A stretch of 64,000 bases of DNA from Mesorhizobium sp. M1D.F.Ca.ET.043.01.1.1 (GTDB taxonomy: Bacteria; Pseudomonadota; Alphaproteobacteria; Rhizobiales; Rhizobiaceae): contig NZ_CP034444.1 of NCBI RefSeq assembly GCF_003952385.1, positions 3,906,001-3,970,000 on the forward strand, read 5' to 3'. A model generated the notes under the pieces. That model did not search any database, was not told where the DNA came from, and was given only the letters and a program-made list of their open reading frames with translations. The translations under genes and the position numbers were made by a program. Below are positions 17,900 through 28,208 of the stretch, one piece after another. Each line of letters begins with the position of its first letter. The stretch's first letter is position 1.

Positions 17900-18673
17900 A
17901 TGGATTATCTGAAGAAATTCGACCTGTCCGGCAAGCGTGCAATTGTAACCGGAGGGGGGCGCGGTATCGGGCTTGAAATCGCTCACGCTCTCGGCCAAGC
18001 GGGCGCGTCAATTGTCATCGCGGACTTGGACGCGAATAGCGCTGCTGCCGCTGCGGCCAAACTCGCATCATGCGGTATCGCGGCAAGTCATCGCGGCATC
18101 GATGTGGCAAAGCCGGATGCGGTTACGGCGCTCGCCGACGAACTGAATGCCGAACAGCCGATCGACGTCCTTATTAACAATGCCGGTATAGCCCGGATAA
18201 CCGAGGCCCTCGACACTTCCGACGCGGACTGGCTGGCAACGATGCGGGTCAATTCGGATGCTGCATTTTGGTGTGCGAGGGCCTTTGGCCGGCACATGAT
18301 CGCCCGTCGCTGGGGCAACATCGTGAACATCGGATCCATGTGCGGCATGATAGTGACGCAGCCACAGAACAACACCGCCTATATTACCAGTAAGGGCGCC
18401 ATTCACATGATGACGAAGTCGCTGGCCTGTGCCTGGGCAAAGCATAATGTGCGAGTAAATGCGGTAGCTCCAGGATATGTTACAACAGAGATGACAATTT
18501 CCCCGAGGAATGAAAGCTCATTTCAGTATGATCGATGGTTAGAGCAGACTCCGCTGGGAAGAATGGGCGAGTCCCATGAAGTTGCATCCGCGGTGCTGTT
18601 TCTTGCCAGCCCTGCATCAAGCTATTGCACGGGAGCCATCCTGTCCGTTGATGGCGGCTATACATGTATGTGA
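17900..18673 (+). CDS. SDR-family oxidoreductase (polyol/3-oxoacyl reductase-like)
   Basis: The 257-residue classical SDR has TGGGRGIG, LINNAGIA, a Ser in VNIGSMCG and YITSK as the catalytic Tyr-Lys. It ends with SVDGGYTCM, very similar to the end of the SDR at 36373-37134 (DGGYTCW). Both follow an E1 alpha/beta pair, which suggests that the two cassettes are related. ATG 17900 is the only plausible start. It is separated from the E2 gene by ~390 bases that hold a dispersed repeat, so it may have its own promoter. Confidence 0.84.
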   Translation: MDYLKKFDLSGKRAIVTGGGRGIGLEIAHALGQAGASIVIADLDANSAAAAAAKLASCGIAASHRGIDVAKPDAVTALADELNAEQPIDVLINNAGIARITEALDTSDADWLATMRVNSDAAFWCARAFGRHMIARRWGNIVNIGSMCGMIVTQPQNNTAYITSKGAIHMMTKSLACAWAKHNVRVNAVAPGYVTTEMTISPRNESSFQYDRWLEQTPLGRMGESHEVASAVLFLASPASSYCTGAILSVDGGYTCM

Positions 18674-19491
18674 GCGACGGATAATTCATTGGAAGTGACT
18701 AACTGCCGCGTCAGTAAGATGTCACTTCAGAATCAATATAAGCGTATCGATTTGGGGGAGTGGAATGTTGGTGCAGGTGCGTCGGGTGCGGAGCCACCTA
18801 AGAGCTTAAAATCGTGGCGTGAAGGATAACTTGGACGTTCGGGTTTTAGAGAGAGATCTCGTTGGGGAAAACGGGCCATGGCCTGCTATTTGGCGCATTA
18901 ACCGCCGCTGATCCGCCTGCATCCGCCGGCCGGTCGCGGTTGCGGGAAGAACATCCGCTGGCTGGCCGGAGTCAAATAAAGTCGTATAGCCGGACGATGC
19001 GTGACGATCCTGCGCAACCGCGGAATACGGATCTCCATTGCGAGATTTGTCGGGCTATCACTAAAGGCTGAGAGGTGCCCCAGATAGGCTGATGGGAAGT
19101 TGATGGCAAACTAGGCTCGGTGAGGCGACCGGTCTCACGCCACCATGACATCCCGCCGCTCGGGTGTTGGGCCGAGCCTTGACGCGCTCCATGCGAGAGC
19201 CAAGTTGACCTAAGTCTGCGCGAAACCTGTCACTCGGGACTAAGGCTAGCGAGCGCAACGTTTGATATGAATCGGCTTTATGCCAGTCGCGAGCTTTTCA
19301 GTCTGCGACTCTTCAGCCTCGTCGTCTATTCGAGGTGAGGACGAGGACGGCGCTCGCAACTTGGTCGCCGGTCCCCCTTCGACGAACACGGGTATCCCTG
19401 CCACCGCTTTTGTTCCAGCAGGTTACCCGCCGCCTTCTTGCTGAACCTCAAGGGCAGTTCGGCAAGCGCGAACGCATATGAGGATTGGACC
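18674..19491. other. Long intergenic region, no secure gene
   Basis: About 800 bases. A plus-strand stretch at 18870-19070 reads through ~65 codons and resembles, weakly and in mixed frames, an ABC-ATPase fragment (a PASAGR-IRF-GEDI-like pattern). I do not consider this proven. No promoter, IS end or RNA gene could be recognised. Confidence 0.35.
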
Positions 19492-21519
19492 ATGGATGAC
19501 ATCCGCGTTGTTACCGACTTCCCCCGCAAAGTGCGCGAGATCGAGAATGTCTGGATCCCGATGCCGGACGGGGTAAAGCTCGCTGCCCGCCTCTGGTTGC
19601 CGGAGGACGCCGAGGCGGACCCGGTCCCCGCCATCCTCGAATACCTGCCCTATCGAAAGAGGGATGGGACTGTGGAGCGCGACCAACTCACCCATCCATA
19701 CTTCGCCGGGCATGGCTATGCAGGTGTGCGCGTGGACATGCGCGGTTCGGGTGATAGCGAAGGGGTCTGCAGGGGCGAATATCTCAAACAAGAGCAGGAC
19801 GACTGTCTTGCCGTGATCGAATGGTTGGCGAAGCAATTATGGTGCTCAGGCAGTGTCGGTATGATTGGCATCTCCTGGGGCGGGTTCAACAGCCTTCAGG
19901 TTGCTGCCCGCCGTCCGCCAGCCCTCAAGGCGATAATCTCGCTGTGTTCGACCGACGATCGATACCGGGATGAATGTCACTATTTCGGCGGCGCGCTTAT
20001 GTGCGAAAATTTGATGTGGGGGGCAGCGGCTTGGGCGATTGCCATGACCCCGCCCGATCCAGCTCTTGTGGGAGAACGCTGGCGTGAGATTTGGGAAGAG
20101 CGGCTCAACGGCAACGGGATCTGGCTGCAAGACTGGTTCGCGCACCAGCGTCGGGACGATTTCTACAAGCATGGTTCTATCTGCGAGGACTATTCCAACA
20201 TCGAGATTCCTGTCTACGCGGTGGGTGGCTGGGCGGACGCCTATCCCAACGCCATCTTGCGCATGCTCGAGAACCTGCCGGGACCTCGCAAAGGCCTGAT
20301 CGGCCCTTGGGCTCATAAGTATCCTCACATCGCCATGCCCGGGCCTCGCATCGGCTTTCTCCAGGAATGCTTGCGCTGGTGGGACCAGCATCTTAAAGCC
20401 ATCCACACCGGCGTTGAGGACGAGCCGATGTTGCGCGCGTGGATTCAGGATCCTTTGCCCCCCGCCGCCATCTACGACGAGCGGCCAGGCCGTTGGATCG
20501 CTGAGCCTTCCTGGCCGACGGCGAGCATTGTCGAAAGACGGCTGTCGCTCTCACCGGGACTTCTTGCCGAAGGAGATGGCAGTGATGCTGTTCTTACGAT
20601 CTGTTCACCGTCCACTTCGGGGCTATCATCCGGTGTTTGGTGCGCGTATGGCGCAGTGCCGGACCAGCCCATCGACCAGCGCATGGAAGCCGGAAACGCC
20701 TTGGTATTCGAAACCGAGCCTCTTCTGGAGGAGGTAGACCTTCTCGGCTTCCCCGAGCTTGAGGTAACCCTCTCTTCCGACAAAGCAGTGGCAATCCTAT
20801 CGGCCACGCTTTCGCTCGTGTTTAAGGACGGCTCGGCCACCCGTGTGAGCTATGGCATTCTGAATTTGACCCATCGCCACGACGACCTCGATTTGAAGCC
20901 AATGACGCCCGGTAAGGCTGAAGCAATACGCCTGAAGCTGCGGTCTTGCGGGCAACGCTTTGAAAAAGGGCAACGCATAAGGCTCGCCATCGCCACCAGC
21001 CATTGGCCTATTGTCTTTCCTAGTCCAGAGAGGGCAAGTCTATCAATACATTGTGCGGCCAGCAGGCTTATCTTGCCGGTGCGCAAAGCGAATGCCGTAG
21101 ACTCCAAACTTGTACCGTTTCTGAAGCCAGAGAGTGCTCGGCCGATGGCAACAGAGACTATTAAGCCTGGTAAACCTTTCTGTCGCGAGGTAATCACCAA
21201 CCAAGCCACGGGCGAGACAACTTTCCGGATGGCGAGCGACGCGGGGACCGTGGTGCATCCGCACACCGGAATGGTCATTTCGGCTAAGCACAGTGACACA
21301 CTTACCATGCATCCCGACGATCCGAGCTCGGCGCGCGGAACCTCCAACTGGGAAAAGTCGTACGCCCGCGGTAACTGGAACGTGCATATTGCGCTCTCGG
21401 CCACTGTCCGCGCGCTGCGCGACGTATGGCGCATCGAGACACATATCGTGGCGAAGGAAGGCGACAAGCTTTTACTTGAACGAGACGACGTCAAGGAGTT
21501 CGCTCGGGACTTAAACTGA
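19492..21519 (+). CDS. CocE/NonD-family hydrolase (X-Pro dipeptidyl-peptidase S15 type)
   Basis: The protein is 675 residues from ATG 19492, preceded by GAGGA at a good distance. The N-terminal alpha/beta hydrolase domain has the nucleophile motif GISWGG, an Asp in VGGWADAYPN and a His in GPWAHKYPH, which form the catalytic triad. A jelly-roll C-terminal domain of the S15/CocE type follows from about residue 330. An extra C-terminal section (about 560-675) contains FCREVITNQATGETTFRM and is longer than in minimal CocE enzymes. It stands directly upstream of an oligopeptide-type ABC importer, so it may cleave the imported peptide, amide or ester. The substrate is unknown. Confidence 0.85.
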   Translation: MDDIRVVTDFPRKVREIENVWIPMPDGVKLAARLWLPEDAEADPVPAILEYLPYRKRDGTVERDQLTHPYFAGHGYAGVRVDMRGSGDSEGVCRGEYLKQEQDDCLAVIEWLAKQLWCSGSVGMIGISWGGFNSLQVAARRPPALKAIISLCSTDDRYRDECHYFGGALMCENLMWGAAAWAIAMTPPDPALVGERWREIWEERLNGNGIWLQDWFAHQRRDDFYKHGSICEDYSNIEIPVYAVGGWADAYPNAILRMLENLPGPRKGLIGPWAHKYPHIAMPGPRIGFLQECLRWWDQHLKAIHTGVEDEPMLRAWIQDPLPPAAIYDERPGRWIAEPSWPTASIVERRLSLSPGLLAEGDGSDAVLTICSPSTSGLSSGVWCAYGAVPDQPIDQRMEAGNALVFETEPLLEEVDLLGFPELEVTLSSDKAVAILSATLSLVFKDGSATRVSYGILNLTHRHDDLDLKPMTPGKAEAIRLKLRSCGQRFEKGQRIRLAIATSHWPIVFPSPERASLSIHCAASRLILPVRKANAVDSKLVPFLKPESARPMATETIKPGKPFCREVITNQATGETTFRMASDAGTVVHPHTGMVISAKHSDTLTMHPDDPSSARGTSNWEKSYARGNWNVHIALSATVRALRDVWRIETHIVAKEGDKLLLERDDVKEFARDLN

Positions 21520-21825
21520 CCGGTACTGGTCCCGCTCGGCCGGGGTTCAAATGTCGCTTTTTACAACGAGATAGTAGGTATTGACGCGTTCCAACCAGCA
21601 GTGAGGTTCACGCCATCTCCGCAACTTCTGAAGGAAAGAGTGCTGCGTCGGCAACTAGGCCGAGAGCTCATGACATAAACAGAATTTATGCCTGACGGTA
21701 TCTTTTCCGCCTGCGGCTTGGCTGCCCCATAGTATATTCCAAAGAGAAACACACCCGAGCAAGGAACGCGGGCGCCGCGGCCACGGCAAGACGCCTCGGC
21801 AAGTCGCTCGGCAAGGGGAACAGCC
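21520..21825. other. Upstream region of the oligopeptide-type ABC operon
   Basis: About 300 bases. TTGACG near 21579 could be a -35 element, but no matching -10 is convincing. The last 15 bases contain AAGGGG ahead of ATG 21826. No gene seen. Confidence 0.35.
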
Positions 21826-23409
21826 ATGGAGGACATGATGCAAAGTGTAAGCCGCCGCACCTTTCTTAGGGCAGGAGCCGCGCTAAGCGGTGGCATAATC
21901 TCTGCTGGCATGCCCTTGTCTCAAGTCATCTGGGCGGCCGAAGGCAAGGTGCTCGAGGTGCGTTCCAGTGGAGACCTGGTCACGCTGGATCCCGCTTTCC
22001 TCGGGCAGGCGGCGGAAGTAGACCTAACAAACTGTATCTATTCAAAGCTCACGCGATATAAGCCCGGCACCGAATGGGGCTGGGAGTTAGAGGCTGCAGA
22101 CAAGATCGAGCAGGTTGATCCCACGCATATCCGATTTCGCCTCAAGAAAGGCATAAAATTTAGTGGCGATTACGGCGAGCTGACGGCCAAGGATGTTAAG
22201 TTCTCTTTCGAGCGCGTCATCAAGCTCAATTCACCCATCAAGCCCCAATGGGGCTCGTTAAATCACGTCGAGGTGGAGGACGACTACAGTGGTGTTATCG
22301 TGTTCAACGCGCCATTTGCGGCTGTTTGGCTTGTTCCGCTGCCTTATGCCGTCGGCCAAATCGTTTCTGAGGCTGCGGTAAGGAAAGCCACCAAGGACGG
22401 CGGTAATTTCGGTGTGAAGCCGCCAGCATTCTCAGGTCCCTACGTGCTGGCTGACTGGAAGCCCAACCAGTACGCACTTCTCACGAGAAATCCGGACTGG
22501 TCAGGCCCCAAGCCGGGCTTCGACGAAATCCGTATCCTGCCTATTCCGGACGCTAAGGCAGCGGAACGTGCTTATCAGGCGGGCGACGTCGATTTCACCG
22601 TAGTCGGTTTGGACTCTCTCGCGGCGTTCAAGAGCAATCCGCCCGCCAACACGGAGATCGCGGAAAGGGCATCGACCCGTTATACATGGATCGGCATGAA
22701 CATGGATCATCCCAAACTGAAGGACATAAATGTCCGCAGGGCGATCCAATGGGCGATCAATGTACCACAGGTTTTAGATACCGCGTATGACGGTCAGTCA
22801 ATTGCGGCCACGGGTATTATTCCTCCAGGTATCGTTGGGCATCGCGCAAAGACTCTGGTTCCGCCGGAAGGTGATCTCTCAAAAGCCAAAGAGCTTCTCG
22901 AGAAGGCTGGGGTAAATGGTTTGACATTGAGCCTCGACTGTACAAACGACAGCCAGACTTCAGCCATAGCTCAGACGGTGCAGGCACAATTGTCCCAAGT
23001 CGGAATTTCTCTGGTGGTTAATGCCCGAGATCCCGGGACATTCTGGTCACTCGGCGTGGAGTCTGAGGGAGACAGCTGGAAGGACGTGCAGCTCTTTATT
23101 ATGACCTTCTCCGGACTGCCGGATCCGTACGACTACGTGACTTGGTTCGTGCAAGATCAAGTGGGTATATGGAACTGGCAACGCTTCCGCAGCCAACGCT
23201 TTGACGAGCTAAACGCTAAGGGACTGTCCATTAACGATCCCAACGAGCGGGCAAAGGTTTACGAGGACATGCAGGACTTGATGGAAGATTCTGGCGCATT
23301 TCGGTTCCTGACCAATGAGACCAATCCAATCCTATATCGGAAGACGCGAATGAAAGCGGCGATGCGCCCAGATGGAACCCCATTATATATCGATTTCCAG
23401 CCGGCTTAA
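21826..23409 (+). CDS. ABC transporter substrate-binding protein, family 5, Tat-exported
   Basis: The 527-residue DppA/OppA-type protein has a clear twin-arginine signal: SRRTFLRAGAALSGG near the start, ending at an IWAAEG cleavage region. Three nearby ATGs (21826, 21835, 21838) could be used; AAGGGG upstream favours the first. It is the first gene of an operon with two permeases and two ATPases, and it follows the CocE-type hydrolase. A degraded copy of its 3' end (PDGTPLYLD, WNWQRF) lies on the opposite strand at 27860-28160, just beyond the operon. The ligand is probably a peptide or a similar compound. Confidence 0.88.
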   Translation: MEDMMQSVSRRTFLRAGAALSGGIISAGMPLSQVIWAAEGKVLEVRSSGDLVTLDPAFLGQAAEVDLTNCIYSKLTRYKPGTEWGWELEAADKIEQVDPTHIRFRLKKGIKFSGDYGELTAKDVKFSFERVIKLNSPIKPQWGSLNHVEVEDDYSGVIVFNAPFAAVWLVPLPYAVGQIVSEAAVRKATKDGGNFGVKPPAFSGPYVLADWKPNQYALLTRNPDWSGPKPGFDEIRILPIPDAKAAERAYQAGDVDFTVVGLDSLAAFKSNPPANTEIAERASTRYTWIGMNMDHPKLKDINVRRAIQWAINVPQVLDTAYDGQSIAATGIIPPGIVGHRAKTLVPPEGDLSKAKELLEKAGVNGLTLSLDCTNDSQTSAIAQTVQAQLSQVGISLVVNARDPGTFWSLGVESEGDSWKDVQLFIMTFSGLPDPYDYVTWFVQDQVGIWNWQRFRSQRFDELNAKGLSINDPNERAKVYEDMQDLMEDSGAFRFLTNETNPILYRKTRMKAAMRPDGTPLYIDFQPA

Positions 23410-23424
23410 GCTTGAGCGTGAACT

Positions 23425-24363
23425 GTGTGGATCTATCTACTGAAACGCGTTTTCCTCGCGGTCGCCATTACGGTGATCGCGGTGACCCTTGTGTTCATGA
23501 TGATCCATGCGGTGCCTGGCGACCCAGCCGTTGCTCTGCTAGGTCCCCGCGCCACGCCTGAAATGATAGCGCACCTTCATCGGGAGATGGGGCTGGATAA
23601 GCCGCTTGCCGTGCAGATCGTCATTTTCTTCGAAGGGCTGCTGCAAGGCAATCTTGGTTTTGATGTGTTGAGCCAACGTCCGGTTGCGGACATAATATTC
23701 GAGCAACTTCCTTATACTATCGAACTAATCTTCGTCTCGATTTTGTGGGCGGTGGCGATTGCGGTGCCGCTCGGTTGTTATTCGGCCATGAGGCGTAATT
23801 CTGTCATCGACCAGATCGTCGCGATCATGGCAGTCGCCACGATCGCGATTCCTTCGTTCGTCATGGCTGTCTACGCACTCCTGATCTTCGCTGTCACGCT
23901 CCATTGGTTACCAGCAGTCGGAGCCGGACAGGGTTTTTTGGACGGCCTTGTTCATCTCATTCTGCCAGCCTTCGCCGTCGGGATCGGCTGGGTTGGATAC
24001 ATCTCCCGGCTGGTACGGGCATCCATGATGGAGATCCTGGGTGAAAACCATGTGCGAATGGCCCGTTCCTTCGGCATTTCCGAATGGCGCATTGTTTTGC
24101 ATTACGCGCTGCCGCTTGCGATCCTGCCGACAGTGACGATCCTCGGCGTGGGCATAGCGTGGTTGCTTTCGTCAGCTGTCTTTATCGAGGTCGTTTTCGC
24201 AAGACCAGGTATCGGTGCCTTGATTGTACAGGCGGTCAACACGCGCAACTATGCAGTCGTAATAGGGGCCGTGCTAGTCACCACTGTTGTTACTGTCTTG
24301 GCGACGACGGCGTCCGATCTGATCGCTGCCTCTCTTGATCCTCGAACCCGCGAGAAACTTTAG
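23425..24363 (+). CDS. Oligopeptide-type ABC transporter permease (DppB-like)
   Basis: The 312-residue inner-membrane permease begins at GTG 23425, 15 bases after the binding-protein stop. It has the N-terminal signature of the DppB family (short TM1, then HAVPGDPA), about six membrane segments and an EAA-type loop (MARSFGISEWRIVLHYALP). It pairs with the DppC-like permease encoded immediately downstream. Confidence 0.9.
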   Translation: MWIYLLKRVFLAVAITVIAVTLVFMMIHAVPGDPAVALLGPRATPEMIAHLHREMGLDKPLAVQIVIFFEGLLQGNLGFDVLSQRPVADIIFEQLPYTIELIFVSILWAVAIAVPLGCYSAMRRNSVIDQIVAIMAVATIAIPSFVMAVYALLIFAVTLHWLPAVGAGQGFLDGLVHLILPAFAVGIGWVGYISRLVRASMMEILGENHVRMARSFGISEWRIVLHYALPLAILPTVTILGVGIAWLLSSAVFIEVVFARPGIGALIVQAVNTRNYAVVIGAVLVTTVVTVLATTASDLIAASLDPRTREKL

Positions 24364-24364
24364 C

Positions 24365-25258
24365 ATGGCGAGCCTTGAAGCGCTCCGCGGCGAAACTGGC
24401 CCAGAGCTAGCACCCGGCAGCTTCCGTAAGACGGTGCGGCAACTGCGCAAGAACCGTCTTGGCGTCCTTGGAGCCGCGCTGGTCGCGATCGTTTTCGCAA
24501 GCGCGATCTTCGCCCCGATCATCATTACACATGATCCGACCCGCATCATGGTGGGGCCGCGCTTGGCGGACCCGTCACTACTTTTTCTTCTGGGCACCGA
24601 TCAACTGGGCCGCGACACATTCTCGCGCGTCATGATGGGCGGCCGCGTCCCGCTGCTTGTCGCCTTCGCCTCGCTAGGCAGTTCGCTGGCAGCCGGCCTC
24701 GTGCTTGGTCTGATCGCAGGCTTCGGACCGAGGTGGCTGGACAATTTGCTCCTTCTTTTATTCGATACGATCCGCTCCTTTCCGGGCATCATCTTCGCGT
24801 TGGCGATTATCGGCTTACTTGGACCCAGCCTGGCCAGCATGATTTTTGTTATCGCAATCACCTCTATGCCCATTTATGCACGGGTCGTGAGGACCCAGAC
24901 AGAGGCGCTACGCAACAGTGAATACATCGCCGCAGAACGCACTCTGGGCGCTGGCACGATGCGCATCCTGGCAGTGCACGTACTGCCTAATGTTATCGGC
25001 CCGCTTCTCATCCTCGTGAGCATGGACGTGCCCGCGGTAATCGCGGTGGAGGCCGGTCTCAGCTTCCTTGGTTTGGGCGTACGTCCACCCACGCCCGATT
25101 GGGGAGCAATCCTCAACGACGGCTATAATTACATCCAGCAGACGCCGTGGCTTGTGGTTGGCGGTGGTATTCCAATCGTCCTCGCAACGCTGGGCTTCAC
25201 ATTCCTGGGTGAGGCGCTACGCGACATGTTCGATCCAAAGCTGCGGAAAGATCTATGA
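24365..25258 (+). CDS. Oligopeptide-type ABC transporter permease (DppC-like)
   Basis: From ATG 24365, one base after the DppB-like stop, the protein is 297 residues. An upstream ATG at 24335 would overlap the previous gene and is less likely. The N-terminal OppC-N segment (RQLRKNRLGVLGAALVAIV), LGTDQLGRD and an EAA loop (AERTLGAGTMRILAVHVLPN) are typical. Its last bases overlap the next start (ATGA at 25255), so translation is coupled to the first ATPase. Confidence 0.9.
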   Translation: MASLEALRGETGPELAPGSFRKTVRQLRKNRLGVLGAALVAIVFASAIFAPIIITHDPTRIMVGPRLADPSLLFLLGTDQLGRDTFSRVMMGGRVPLLVAFASLGSSLAAGLVLGLIAGFGPRWLDNLLLLLFDTIRSFPGIIFALAIIGLLGPSLASMIFVIAITSMPIYARVVRTQTEALRNSEYIAAERTLGAGTMRILAVHVLPNVIGPLLILVSMDVPAVIAVEAGLSFLGLGVRPPTPDWGAILNDGYNYIQQTPWLVVGGGIPIVLATLGFTFLGEALRDMFDPKLRKDL

Positions 25259-26268
25259 TACCACACGATCGGTCATCGCAATCGACCACACCCCTCCTGG
25301 AGATACGTCACCTCCATCTTGATTTCGGGACACCAGAGGGGCGCATTCATGCACTGCGAAACGTGTCGCTTAATGTCGCAGCCGCAGAGGTGGTCGGCGT
25401 TGTCGGCGAAAGCGGATCTGGAAAGTCGACGCTTGCGTATACGGTGATGGGTCTGCTTTCGGAAAATGCCGATGTCACAGGTGGCGAGATCCTGTTTGAA
25501 GGGCGAGACCTGCTGAAGATGCCGGCTCAGTCGCAGCGTAGCCTGCTTGGCGATCGACTTTCCATGGTTTTTCAAGATCCAATGACTGCGCTTAATCCTG
25601 TGCGCACCGTTGAGAACCAGATGATCGACATCCAGCACCACCAGCAAAAAAGCCGGAGTGAAAAGCGTGCTCGTGCCATCGACATGCTACACCGGGTCGG
25701 AATTCCGGATCCGCAAAACCGGATCGGGGCCTATCCGCACCACTTTTCCGGCGGCATGCGTCAGCGGATATGTATAGCCATGGCGCTGCTTGTAAAACCC
25801 GTGCTCCTCATCGCCGACGAGCCGACGACTGCGCTCGATGCGACACTTGAAGTCCAGATCATCCATCTGCTCAAAAATCTCCAAAGGGAGATCGGTTGCT
25901 CCGTCCTCTTCGTATCCCATCATCTTGGAGCTGTGGCTGAGTTGTGCGACCGGGTCGTCGTCATGTATGCCGGCGAAGTGGTCGAACAAGGCGATGTGCG
26001 CAGCATATTCCGCAATCCCGCTCATCCCTACACCCGCGCCCTGCTTGAGTGCGACCCGGGGCGGCTTAAACGAACCACACGCACATTGCCGACCATTTCC
26101 GGCGAGGTGCCCAGCCTCCTGGGCTTGAAGAAGGGGTGCATCTTCAGCGCGCGATGCCCGCAGGCATATGATCGCTGTCTCGAGGAACAGCCAGTCGATC
26201 GCCCGATCAGCCCAGGGCAGACGGCACGATGCCATCTGCTCGAAGAAAATCGACTAGTTTCGGCATGA
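25255..26268 (+). CDS. Oligopeptide-type ABC transporter ATP-binding protein (DppD-like)
   Basis: The 337-residue ATPase has Walker A GESGSGKST, signature FSGGMRQR, Walker B LLIADEPTTALD and an H-loop in FVSHHLGA. The C-terminal oligopeptide-transporter domain has the Cys-containing GCIFSARCPQAYDRC motif found in DppD/DppF. The start overlaps the upstream permease gene (ATGA), and the stop overlaps the next ATPase start. Confidence 0.92.
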   Translation: MIPHDRSSQSTTPLLEIRHLHLDFGTPEGRIHALRNVSLNVAAAEVVGVVGESGSGKSTLAYTVMGLLSENADVTGGEILFEGRDLLKMPAQSQRSLLGDRLSMVFQDPMTALNPVRTVENQMIDIQHHQQKSRSEKRARAIDMLHRVGIPDPQNRIGAYPHHFSGGMRQRICIAMALLVKPVLLIADEPTTALDATLEVQIIHLLKNLQREIGCSVLFVSHHLGAVAELCDRVVVMYAGEVVEQGDVRSIFRNPAHPYTRALLECDPGRLKRTTRTLPTISGEVPSLLGLKKGCIFSARCPQAYDRCLEEQPVDRPISPGQTARCHLLEENRLVSA

Positions 26269-27269
26269 GTGCCCTTGTCAGTGTTCGGGACCTCTGCGTC
26301 CGCTTCCGCACGATGGGGCCGCTTAAAGCGCTCGCGACCGGGACAAATGCGCCTTTCATCGACGCGGTATGCAGTGTTTCTTTTGAAATTCACAAGGGTG
26401 AGACGCTGGCCCTTGTCGGCGAGAGCGGCTCCGGAAAATCCACCGTCGCTCGCACGATGATTGGCCTGCAGCGGGCGGTGAGCGGCAGCATCAGCTTCGA
26501 TGGGCAGGAACTCACGGACCTCAGTGCGGTAGAACGCAAGCCCTACTTGCGACGCATGGCGATGACGTTTCAGGATCCGATCGGTTCACTTTCGCCCAGG
26601 CTGACGGTGCGATCGATCTTGACCGAGCCTTTCCGCATCCATGGGCTGAAGGATCGCGATTTAGGAGCTGAAGCGACGCGCCTCCTGCGGATGGTGGGCT
26701 TGCCGGCCGATTTTGTTGGCCGCTATCCTCATCAACTCTCCGGTGGTCAAGCCAGGCGCGTCAGCGTGGCGCGCGCCCTAGCGCTCAATCCGGACTTGAT
26801 CATCGCCGATGAGCCGACCGCGGGCTTGGATGTCTCGGTGCAAGGCGAGGTGCTAAATCTTCTCACTCGCCTGCAGGACGAACTAGGCATCGCGATCCTG
26901 ATAATCACGCACAACCTCAATGTAGTGCGCCACATAACTGACCGCATGGCAATCATGTATCTCGGCCGCTTCATTGAAGTCGGCACGACGCAGAGTATTT
27001 TCCATCAGCCAAGCCATCCCTATACCGAAGCGCTGCTTGCGGCCAATCCCGAACCGGACCCAGACGCAGTGCTCAACAGGATTGAGCTCAAGGGCGAAGT
27101 GCCAAGCGTGATGTACCGGCCATCCGGCTGCGAGTTCCACACCCGGTGTCGTTACGCTCAAGATCGCATCTGTGGCCGCGTCGCTCCCCCATCCTCAGTG
27201 AGCCTGCAGGACCCGGAGCACAGCTTTAGATGCCATTTCCCGTTAAGCTCCAAATCGTTGACCTGCTGA
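26265..27269 (+). CDS. Oligopeptide-type ABC transporter ATP-binding protein (DppF-like)
   Basis: From ATG 26265 (ATGA overlap with the DppD-like stop) the protein is 334 residues; the ATG at 26229 is possible but lies inside the upstream gene. It has Walker A GESGSGKST, a signature with LSGGQARR (Ala-Arg where Arg-Gln is usual), Walker B LIIADEPTAGLD and an H-loop in IITHNLNV. The C-terminal GCEFHTRCRYAQDRI motif matches DppF. This is the last gene of the importer operon. Decayed DNA follows. Confidence 0.9.
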   Translation: MSALVSVRDLCVRFRTMGPLKALATGTNAPFIDAVCSVSFEIHKGETLALVGESGSGKSTVARTMIGLQRAVSGSISFDGQELTDLSAVERKPYLRRMAMTFQDPIGSLSPRLTVRSILTEPFRIHGLKDRDLGAEATRLLRMVGLPADFVGRYPHQLSGGQARRVSVARALALNPDLIIADEPTAGLDVSVQGEVLNLLTRLQDELGIAILIITHNLNVVRHITDRMAIMYLGRFIEVGTTQSIFHQPSHPYTEALLAANPEPDPDAVLNRIELKGEVPSVMYRPSGCEFHTRCRYAQDRICGRVAPPSSVSLQDPEHSFRCHFPLSSKSLTC

Positions 27270-27859
27270 ACGTTCATCCCTCGCGGAAACTGGGGGCCGA
27301 TTTGTTTAAAATCTTGGCTGGGCTTAGGCAATTTGTCAGGCGCGAAGCCTTTCATCAGCGCAACAGACCGCGGGTCTGGCGTAATGCATTGGCATTCCAT
27401 GGCGAGCAATTGGGGTGTTCCGGCCGAACAGCCGAACCCGGCGATTGCGACGGCGTAACATAAAAACGGGGTGGCCTCGAGGGCTTCGCAACTGGGGAAC
27501 TGCGGTTGGTGGGCACCCTCGGCAGGCGTCCATGGTTCAGCTGTGCCGCACAAGCAGTGCCCGGTTCGCGCGCCCTATGAGGGTACGGCTTATGGGGGTA
27601 AGGCGGAGGCGCCCACTGTTCCCGCCGGCGCGCTAATAACGAATGGGGCATCAACATCATGCTGCGCATCAAATTCAATGATTGAATCTGGCATCCAGGG
27701 ACCGATAACCTCGGGCAACCGGTGTCCGTGTCCGCTATGTAGTAAGCGCCTATGAAGTGGCGGCGCTCCTCTACACGTATTTCGCGAGCGCCGAATCGTT
27801 CTGGCTTAGAATAGCGGTCCTGGAACGCTTCTTGTTGGGACGAAAGCCACAGATGTCGC
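27270..27859. other. Decayed region after the ABC operon, nothing identified
   Basis: About 590 bases with open stretches on both strands (for example 27355-27903 on the minus strand) but without family features. The position between an intact operon and a fragment of the same binding-protein family suggests leftover DNA of an older, duplicated transporter locus. Confidence 0.35.
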
Positions 27860-28160
27860 TCAGCCCGAAACTGGCTTGCAATCGAGATATAGTGGGGTTC
27901 CATCTGGGCGCATTGCCGCCTGCACCTTCGTTGTGCGATACACGACGGGAGTGGCCCCGTGGGTCAGGAATCGGAAATTCCCCGGATTCTTCCATGAGGT
28001 CCAGCATCTCCTCGTAGAGCTTTCCACGCTCATTAGGTCAGCGATGGAGAGTCCCTTGACGTTCAGTTCGTCATAACGTTTCGCTCCGGAAGCGTTGCCA
28101 ATTCCAAACGCCAACTTGAGCCTGCGTGGTACGCATCCGGTGAAGACCGCAGACGTGCGT
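27860..28160 (-). pseudogene. Remnant of a family 5 substrate-binding protein (3' end)
   Basis: On the minus strand two frames rebuild the C-terminal ~95 residues of a binding protein closely related to the one at 21826-23409. QVGVWNWQRFRS is followed, after a frameshift near 28100, by YDELNVKGLSI, then FRFLT, and it ends AAMRPDGTPLYLD plus a short tail and a stop. The intact paralogue has the same words with few changes. The fragment points back toward the operon, as after an inverted duplication followed by decay. Confidence 0.75.
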
Positions 28161-28208
28161 ATCTGGTGGCCAGAGAACCTGAGCACCGGAGTGCTGGGGT
28201 CAAGCTTT

